Shown: in pieces, positions 21,246 to 25,425 of the stretch
Position numbering within the stretch: position 1 is the first letter of the stretch
Layout: each line of letters starts with the position of its first letter
DNA from: a virus
Length of the DNA stretch: 25,425 nucleotides
IMG/VR virus record: IMGVR_UViG_3300046010_003549
Location: 1-25,425 of that record
Strand: one strand, 5' to 3'
The notes under the pieces: model-generated
Told to the model about the DNA's origin: nothing
Databases searched by the model: none
Seen by the model: only the letters and a program-made list of their open reading frames with translations
Translations under genes and position numbers: made by a program

Positions 21246-22244
21246 ATGGCAGCAGAAAGTCAAAAGACAAAAATCGCACGTGAACTGCGTGAGCGTTTTC
21301 CTGATACACCAACTTTAACGTTGGCGAAGAAGTTAAGCAAAGAACATTTTGAAACATTTTTAGGAGTTGAAGATGCACGTGGTGTATTGCGTAGAATTGA
21401 AGGTAAGAATGGTGCAAGGAATAGAAAACAAACAACTGATAAGTCATTGTACACATCAGAGGAAAGACCACGTAACCCATTCAAGTTACCGAAGTCATAT
21501 GCAAAAGGTCGCAAGCATATTGATATCAAAGGCAAAAAGATTTTAATCTTATCCGATATTCATATCCCATATCACGATATTGATGCAATTTCAGTAGCCA
21601 TTCAAACTGGATTAGATGAAGGAGTTGATACAGTTGTGCTGAATGGTGACGCACTTGATTGTCATATGATAAGTGACTTTGTTAAAGATCCAAAGAAAAG
21701 AAAATTCAAAGACGAATTGTATGCGATGCGTACTTTCATTTCTGAATTAAGGCAAACATTCCCAAAAGCGGAAATCATTTATAAAGAAGGTAATCACGAG
21801 GAAAGATACTGGAGGTATATGCGTGTGAAAGCACCTGAGTTATTTGATATAGATGCCTTTGATTTCGCTTCACTTTGCCATCTTGATAAGAATAATGTCC
21901 AATGGATTGAAGGTAAAAACAAATTAAACGTAGGCGGTCTATCCATCTTTCACGGCCACGAATTCGGAAAGCAATTTATACCATCAGTTAACGTTGCAAG
22001 GGGATTGTTTTTAAAGACAAAAGCAAACGCAATGTGTGGACACCACCACCAAACTGCTGAGCATACTGAAAGAGATGTTAATGGAAAGGTGATAACGTGT
22101 TGGGGTGTTGGGTGTCTATCTGAATTGTCACCTGATTACAATCCATATAGTAAATACAATCACGGATTTGCAATAATCACAAGAGGCAATGGAAAAGAAT
22201 TTCACGTTAAAAACTATCGCATTAATCAAGGCAATATCTATTAG
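21246..22244 (+). CDS. Metallophosphoesterase (calcineurin-like)
   Basis: The 332-residue protein has the full set of metallophosphatase motifs: ILSDIHIPYHD (D-x-H, about 100-110), VVLNGDALDC (GD-x-x-D, about 128-138), KEGNHEERYW (GNHE, about 179-188), SIFHGHEF (about 232-239) and MCGHHHQTAEH (about 262-272). The first 95 residues form a distinct basic helical domain (IARELRERFPDTPTLTLAKK) followed by a linker, and may bind nucleic acid. Substrates of such phage enzymes include phosphodiesters and RNA or DNA ends; the sequence does not settle which. It sits 5 nt after the endolysin, an unusual place. It may be a late-acting nuclease or phosphatase. Its end overlaps the next gene by 56 nt. Confidence 0.85.
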   Translation: MAAESQKTKIARELRERFPDTPTLTLAKKLSKEHFETFLGVEDARGVLRRIEGKNGARNRKQTTDKSLYTSEERPRNPFKLPKSYAKGRKHIDIKGKKILILSDIHIPYHDIDAISVAIQTGLDEGVDTVVLNGDALDCHMISDFVKDPKKRKFKDELYAMRTFISELRQTFPKAEIIYKEGNHEERYWRYMRVKAPELFDIDAFDFASLCHLDKNNVQWIEGKNKLNVGGLSIFHGHEFGKQFIPSVNVARGLFLKTKANAMCGHHHQTAEHTERDVNGKVITCWGVGCLSELSPDYNPYSKYNHGFAIITRGNGKEFHVKNYRINQGNIY

Positions 22245-22500
22245 CATTGGCATTGCCATTGGTGTATTGATTTGCAGACCTGATTCAAGTAGGGTACAAA
22301 TTGTACCCAACTCAGATACAATCACCGCATATTTGCGGACAATAGACACGCTAACCATTGAACGCACCAAATTAAAGACAATTTATGAAAAGGATATTGA
22401 TACTATTTACCTTCTTGATAGCACTGCCATCGATAGCGCATACTCAGAGGCAATACAAAGACTCATTGAACTCGAAGGGGCTGGATTTTTTAACCGTTGA
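22189..22500 (+). CDS. Membrane-anchored periplasmic protein, i-spanin-like candidate
   Basis: The 103-residue protein starts at ATG 22189, inside the metallophosphoesterase gene (56-nt overlap, other frame). Residues about 11-29 (ALIKAISISIGIAIGVLIC) form one N-terminal membrane segment, followed by a polar, helix-rich region (RTIDTLTIERTKLKTIYEKD and ATEAIQRLIELEG-like C-terminal part). That topology, N-in with an exported coiled-coil tail, is typical of inner-membrane spanin subunits (Rz). The Cys after the membrane span is not in a canonical lipobox (VLIC). Its last 116 nt overlap the next gene in another frame, as Rz/Rz1 pairs often do. Spanin function is inferred from topology, overlap and lysis context. 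Confidence 0.5.
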   Translation: MEKNFTLKTIALIKAISISIGIAIGVLICRPDSSRVQIVPNSDTITAYLRTIDTLTIERTKLKTIYEKDIDTIYLLDSTAIDSAYSEAIQRLIELEGAGFFNR

Positions 22501-22756
22501 ACGCAGGTTAGTTGTACTTGGTGTGAGGTCATTGGATTACTATATTGAACTCGATAAGAATAATCGTAGCATAATTCATACATATGCCCAACTGAATGCG
22601 TTTAATGTCCGATATATTGATCAATTAGAGGAATTAAATGCGGGATTAAGTGAGGAATTAAATGAGGGATTAAGGTCAAAAAAAAAGTGGCGCAATGCCA
22701 CTCTTTTGATTGGTAGTATTTATGTATTTACTGCTGCTATTATTTATCTTCAATAG
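22385..22756 (+). CDS. Secreted/membrane protein with signal peptide, overlapping lysis partner candidate
   Basis: The 123-residue protein starts at ATG 22385 within the previous gene. It has a very good signal peptide, MKRILILFTFLIALPSIAHT, with likely cleavage after A18. A helical polar body follows (YIELDKNNRSIIHTYAQLNA and YIDQLEELNAGLSEELNEGL) with coiled-coil character, and a C-terminal membrane segment NATLLIGSIYVFTAAIIYLQ. The last gene of the lysis cassette in this order would fit a spanin-type partner, but it lacks a lipobox, so it is not a classical o-spanin. Nine A at 22678-22686 form a slippery site before the last membrane segment. It ends convergently, with a 17-nt overlap of minus-strand gene 22740-22940. 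Confidence 0.55.
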   Translation: MKRILILFTFLIALPSIAHTQRQYKDSLNSKGLDFLTVERRLVVLGVRSLDYYIELDKNNRSIIHTYAQLNAFNVRYIDQLEELNAGLSEELNEGLRSKKKWRNATLLIGSIYVFTAAIIYLQ

Positions 22757-22940
22757 TTAAATAACCAACTACAATTCCAACTCCCGTAATTGCAGAAATA
22801 GTGTAAACGCATTCAGCTTTGCCTATTGGTTCCCAATTGCATTGGATAGCTTTGTAAATACATTTTACTTCACCTATCAACCCTGCAATGGCTAATCCTA
22901 TCCAAAGGATAAATGCAAATAATCTCATGTTGTCTTTCAT
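22740..22940 (-). CDS. Small membrane protein (66 aa), last gene of the right minus-strand operon
   Basis: The protein begins MKDNMRLFAFILWIGLAIAG; the second Met at residue 5 is an alternative start. Two hydrophobic segments are visible, about 7-24 (LFAFILWIGLAIAGLIG) and about 46-62 (YTISAITGVGIVVGYL), with two Cys between them (C27, C34) and one at 44. No family is recognised. It is the promoter-distal gene of the minus-strand operon and overlaps the end of the plus-strand lysis gene by 17 nt, with no terminator between the two converging units. Confidence 0.6.
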   Translation of the reverse strand: MKDNMRLFAFILWIGLAIAGLIGEVKCIYKAIQCNWEPIGKAECVYTISAITGVGIVVGYLTIEDK

Positions 22941-22945
22941 TTTAT

Positions 22946-23176
22946 TTATTTTTTTGATGGATATAATTCGTTTACTTTATTTAATCTTTCGATTGACAAA
23001 ATCATACTTTTCATATCAGCTGCCCATTGAGGATTAATTAAACATTTTGCTTCATTAATTAATCGCCATTTAGCTGCGCTAATATGTTTCTTTCCTTTTT
23101 TTGTTAAATTAATAGATGGCCCTGCTATGTATTCGCAACGTATCGCCATCAATAATAATTCACTTCTTCTGTCCAT
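22946..23176 (-). CDS. Small hypothetical protein (76 aa)
   Basis: A mostly helical, basic 76-residue protein begins MDRRSELLLMAIRCEYIAGP. A central segment with KKGKKHISAAKWRLINEAKC and a C-terminal helix follow. No motif or family is recognised. The start is 3 nt after the stop of the upstream gene and the next gene starts 5 nt later, so it is part of the same minus-strand operon. Function unknown. Confidence 0.6.
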   Translation of the reverse strand: MDRRSELLLMAIRCEYIAGPSINLTKKGKKHISAAKWRLINEAKCLINPQWAADMKSMILSIERLNKVNELYPSKK

Positions 23177-23179
23177 AGT

Positions 23180-23392
23180 TTATTTTTTATTGTTCATCAT
23201 TCTTTTTAGATAGATAGCGAAATCTAAAGCTTCTTCGTAAGCGTGCTGCATCCATTCACGCTCTGATAAATTCGCATTATCTACTGTCGTGCCATACTTC
23301 ATTCGTCCCATCTTTTCACGTGAGATAAGGTCAGTTATGACTTCTTTGTAGACATCGCTTTGGCAGTTGTCAAAATCGTGTGTTATATTCAT
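23180..23392 (-). CDS. Conserved-type phage protein with KYG...W.QHA.EEALD motif
   Basis: The 70-residue protein carries ISREKMGRMKYGTTVDNANL followed by SEREWMQHAYEEALDFAIYL, a pattern I know from many phage hypothetical proteins. Those look like minimal relatives of all-alpha NTP pyrophosphohydrolases: a basic R..G..KYG segment, then a W.HA.EE.LD helix with acidic residues. The function is unproven; nucleotide binding or hydrolysis is possible. A MazG-like gene lies two genes upstream, which would fit a nucleotide-pool module. Its start overlaps the previous stop by 4 nt. Confidence 0.65.
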   Translation of the reverse strand: MNITHDFDNCQSDVYKEVITDLISREKMGRMKYGTTVDNANLSEREWMQHAYEEALDFAIYLKRMMNNKK

Positions 23393-23664
23393 TTTCTTAC
23401 TAATTCGTCTTGCATTTTACCCCATTCATAATTGTGCATTTCTGCCCATATATCATGAATAGTATCCTCATCCAAACCTGCATCCCAATTATCTTCAATA
23501 GGCCACAATGAAAAATTCAAATTCATACATTCACCCTTTTCTTCCCAGTAATAATCATCAATACCATAGTTTTTAATTTCGCAAAGAATAACCTTTGTTT
23601 CATCATCATTAATTTCGTAATGCATTTCAACATTAAAATTCTTAATCAATTCTTCAATTTTCAT
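23389..23664 (-). CDS. Acidic hypothetical protein (91 aa)
   Basis: The protein begins MKIEELIKNFNVEMHYEIND and is strongly acidic, with many Trp and Tyr (YYWEEKGECMNLNFSLWPIE, EDTIHDIWAEMHNYEWGKMQ). It may be a DNA mimic or a small binding protein, as acidic phage proteins often are, but no family is recognised. It starts 11 nt after the stop of the MazG-like gene and its stop overlaps the next start by 4 nt. Confidence 0.6.
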   Translation of the reverse strand: MKIEELIKNFNVEMHYEINDDETKVILCEIKNYGIDDYYWEEKGECMNLNFSLWPIEDNWDAGLDEDTIHDIWAEMHNYEWGKMQDELVRK

Positions 23665-23675
23665 AACTTTATTTT

Positions 23676-24041
23676 TTATTGGTTTATTATTTTTTTCAAG
23701 TTAGGTGTAAAATAGTTTTCTCCTTTTAGAACCTTTCCATCCTCTCGGTAAATGGGTTGACCGTTGCTATCCAGTTTGCTCATATTACTTGCGTGAACCT
23801 CATCGAACATTGCTTCAAGTTTGTCATCAATTCCCAAGTCAATTGCATACCCAAAAAGTAAATACATTTGATCAATGATTGCATCAGAAATCTCAAAAAT
23901 ATCTAATGCATTTTTCATTTCATCAAGTTCCTCTTGAATAAGTCGCTCATGCAATGCGCAGTCTTGAATATTTTTACAACCTGCAATGGGAAGGTTGTAT
24001 GTCTTGCGAAATTCTCGCACCTGGTCAATTTGTTTCTTCAT
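23676..24041 (-). CDS. MazG-like nucleotide pyrophosphohydrolase
   Basis: The 121-residue protein matches phage MazG-type (HisE/PRA-PH-like) all-alpha NTP pyrophosphohydrolases. QVREFRKTYNLP begins the first helix, RLIQEELDEMKNALDIFEIS (about residues 33-52) gives the metal-binding E-E-x-x-E pattern, and DAIIDQMYLLFGYAIDLGI (about 53-71) carries the D...D. The final DEVHASNMSKLDSNGQPIYR with REDGKVLKGENYFTP is typical of this phage subgroup. It removes pyrophosphate from NTPs or dNTPs and can alter nucleotide or (p)ppGpp pools. It starts in a 4-nt overlap with the previous gene. Confidence 0.85.
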   Translation of the reverse strand: MKKQIDQVREFRKTYNLPIAGCKNIQDCALHERLIQEELDEMKNALDIFEISDAIIDQMYLLFGYAIDLGIDDKLEAMFDEVHASNMSKLDSNGQPIYREDGKVLKGENYFTPNLKKIINQ

Positions 24042-24268
24042 TGTAATACTCTTTTTAATACGCTAAATTTTGAATTAAATATTTCTTTTGTGAATTTACC
24101 TATTGAATAATCAAAGAACCAACCTTCCCCATCTTTTGACCATTTGAAGTAGTTGCAAATTCTGCAACATTTGACACGTTTATGGTCACTTGGCCTTTGA
24201 TATTTCATCTTGTCCTTTGAGAAAAAGAACAATGGGAATTTACGATTACAACTAAAGCACTTTTTCAT
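24038..24268 (-). CDS. Small Cys-rich zinc-binding-like protein (76 aa)
   Basis: I start it at ATG 24268 (MKKCFSCNRKFPLFFFSKDK), 17 nt inside the previous gene; the frame is open to 24310, but the extra part is an unsupported extension. Cys4, Cys7 and, later, CCRIC (about residues 34-38) form a CxxC...CxxC zinc-finger-like arrangement, within a short, aromatic and basic protein. Small CxxC-N.KFP.FF proteins are widespread in phages, with no known role. The C-terminus is Lys/Phe-rich. Its stop overlaps the MazG-like start by 4 nt. Confidence 0.65.
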   Translation of the reverse strand: MKKCFSCNRKFPLFFFSKDKMKYQRPSDHKRVKCCRICNYFKWSKDGEGWFFDYSIGKFTKEIFNSKFSVLKRVLQ

Positions 24269-24479
24269 CTTCAAATATTTCTTTGTAGTAAATTTCTGGG
24301 CGAAAACCATTTTTTACATCAATTTGATACGCTGCGCCATATACATAAGCATTAAGTATCTCCTCCTTGTGCATTGCTTTGATAACATCATAATTATTTA
24401 GCATCCACGATTTGAAATCTGAATCTGATAATAGATTAAAAGCATTTAATATGAAATCAACGCTACTTTGCTTACTCAT
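24252..24479 (-). CDS. Small hypothetical protein (75 aa)
   Basis: The protein begins MSKQSSVDFILNAFNLLSDS and looks helical, with SWMLNNYDVIKAMHKEEILN, a YVYGAAYQIDVKNG turn and an acidic end. No family or motif is recognised. It overlaps the previous gene by 8 nt (ATGAGTAA) and the next by 17 nt, firmly placing it in the operon. Confidence 0.62.
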   Translation of the reverse strand: MSKQSSVDFILNAFNLLSDSDFKSWMLNNYDVIKAMHKEEILNAYVYGAAYQIDVKNGFRPEIYYKEIFEDEKVL

Positions 24480-24825
24480 TTACCACCTCCACTTTTTCAG
24501 ATTCTTCTTTTGCGTTCTGAATTAATTTAGTCAATTCGGGTAGCATCCAGTATCCGTACGTTGCCATTTCATAAGTAAAGTCATCCAACTGCCGAGTAAT
24601 ATCAGGTAGTATAGCTCCATCCACATTCCAAAGTTCCGTTATTGTCTTGCCGTGCTCACGTTGAATGGACTCATTGAGTCGCTTCATCAGCATCTTTGTT
24701 TGGTGATTGTAAAACCATTTGACGGTCTCGCACTCATCAGCTGCATACAATGAAGCTTGTAACCACATCAATAGGTTAAGCACCTTCAATTTTTCGTGGT
24801 CTTCAATTGTAATTTTGTTTTTCAT
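24472..24825 (-). CDS. Hypothetical helical protein (117 aa)
   Basis: The protein begins MKNKITIEDHEKLKVLNLLM. It is predicted helical over most of its length: WLQASLYAADECETVKWFYN, then HQTKMLMKRLNESIQREHGK, and later DDFTYEMATYGYWMLPELTK and IQNAKEESEKVEVVNE. No recognised motif. It starts in a 4-nt overlap with the small gene 24822-24974 and its end overlaps the next by 8 nt. Function unknown. Confidence 0.62.
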   Translation of the reverse strand: MKNKITIEDHEKLKVLNLLMWLQASLYAADECETVKWFYNHQTKMLMKRLNESIQREHGKTITELWNVDGAILPDITRQLDDFTYEMATYGYWMLPELTKLIQNAKEESEKVEVVNE

Positions 24826-24974
24826 AATTCATCATTGATTTGTTTAGAGATTAGTTGTAGTGCATACTTTGCACCTTCCATAAATGCGAAATAAGCAGAG
24901 CCGCTCATATCGTCTTCGTTTCCAAATGATGCGTAGCTTTCCGCTTGCATCTTGATTAATTTGTTTAGTTCCAT
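24822..24974 (-). CDS. Small helical protein (50 aa)
   Basis: ATG at 24972-24974 runs to TGA at 24822-24824, which overlaps the next ATG by 4 nt. The 50-residue product begins MELNKLIKMQAESYASFGNE, continues DDMSGSAYFAFMEGAKYALQ and ends QINDEL. It has a helix-turn-helix appearance similar to small phage proteins of the A.FM.GAKYA type. The 4-nt coupling and good composition make it credible. It is the first complete gene after the terminase end. Confidence 0.55.
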   Translation of the reverse strand: MELNKLIKMQAESYASFGNEDDMSGSAYFAFMEGAKYALQLISKQINDEL

Positions 24975-25012
24975 ATGTGTTTTTTTAGTTGGTTACAAAT
25001 ATAAATAAATTT

Positions 25013-25425
25013 CTACGCAAACGCATACTTTCCGAAATTCTTTTTTAATTCATAGAATGCCCTCATCATAATTGCGTCTGCAAAGTCAGGAGATATTCCG
25101 TGACGTTTTTTTAAGTCCTCTTTGTTAGTCACTCTTAACTTTCCATCACTATCTAACTTCTCCCTACGAATCATCTCCAGTTCTTTAACGATGGTGTCCT
25201 TGTGAGTTGATTCAAAAGTTATGAGGTTGTTGGTAATGAGTTCTCCAAGCTTGAAATAGCAATCAGATTTAAGATTCATATAATTATCTCGCACTGCTTT
25301 TGATCCGTTCAAAAATCCTTTGCATTTAAGGTAGTCAACTGCACCACCACCAATGCCGTCTTCATCACATAGCACATTGGATAGCTTCACACCGTGCGAT
25401 TTTACAAGTTGATTGATGGTGTCCT
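25013..25425 (-). CDS. terL: Large terminase subunit, C-terminal nuclease part (partial)
   Basis: The frame is open to the right edge, so the start and ATPase domain lie outside the window; about 137 residues are visible. NVLCDEDGIGGGAVDYLKCK and NGSKAVRDNYMNLKSDCYFK (with FNL/MNLKSQ-type context), IVKELEMIRREKLDSDGKLR, then SPDFADAIMMRAFYEL, are the RNase H-like nuclease hallmarks of TerL, including the D.DG.G.G and the final D-A Asp. This enzyme cuts and packages phage DNA through the portal. It is on the opposite strand from the head and portal genes and from the DUF5681-like candidate small subunit, an unusual layout. The visible end is certain in family; the size is unknown. Confidence 0.85.
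   Translation of the reverse strand, partial: DTINQLVKSHGVKLSNVLCDEDGIGGGAVDYLKCKGFLNGSKAVRDNYMNLKSDCYFKLGELITNNLITFESTHKDTIVKELEMIRREKLDSDGKLRVTNKEDLKKRHGISPDFADAIMMRAFYELKKNFGKYAFA

Noticed and set aside
1-25425. CRISPR array, integrase, attachment sites, insertion sequences
   Set aside because: I saw no regularly spaced repeats, recombinase motifs or transposase motifs in either strand.

Overview
The window is part of the genome of a tailed bacteriophage (or prophage) of a Bacteroidota host. The DNA is AT-rich. The clearest promoters match the Bacteroidota form TTG-N18/19-TAnnTTTG. Most genes lack strong Shine-Dalgarno sites, and many structural proteins are recognisable only as the Bacteroidota-phage versions of their class. 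All three stop codons are used, so the code looks standard. No integrase, attachment site, repressor or IS element is visible, so nothing here shows lysogeny.

Layout: (1) 1-538, minus strand: three small unrecognised genes leaving the left edge, driven by a good promoter at 569-598. (2) 698-2569, plus: VRR-NUC nuclease, sigma factor-like protein, Cys-rich/AT-hook protein, small membrane protein and a small gene behind an attenuator-like RNA leader. (3) 2575-2914: an unusual tRNA-like gene, a polypyrimidine tract and an AT-rich dyad. (4) 2915-14621, plus: small genes (one DUF5681-like), a tail assembly chaperone with a probable -1 frameshift, tail-completion-like protein, fibre, gp10-like neck/tail protein, two large baseplate-type proteins and the tape measure. 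(5) 14623-20332, plus: XkdF-like prohead protease, scaffold-like protein, major capsid candidate, tail-tube-like protein, small virion protein, portal with a C-terminal Cys/His extension, and head-tail connector. Hairpin terminators at 15258-15283 and 16936-16968 flank the scaffold/capsid unit. (6) 20284-22756, plus: lysis cassette with holin, M15 peptidase endolysin, metallophosphoesterase and two nested small membrane/secreted proteins. (7) 22740-25425, minus: small accessory genes including a MazG-like pyrophosphohydrolase, ending with the C-terminal part of the large terminase, which runs off the right edge.

How it fits together: the sigma factor-like protein at the head of the plus-strand block may direct transcription of the virion and lysis genes. 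The terminase lies on the opposite strand from the head genes, tail genes precede head genes, and the tail chaperone is about 8 kb from the tape measure. The most interesting signals are homopolymer slip sites: T9 in the tail chaperone, where a -1 shift adds 94 residues, and A10 in the portal, where a -1 shift meets a stop after one codon, as in dnaX. Also notable are the attenuator-like leader, the odd tRNA and the nested lysis genes.
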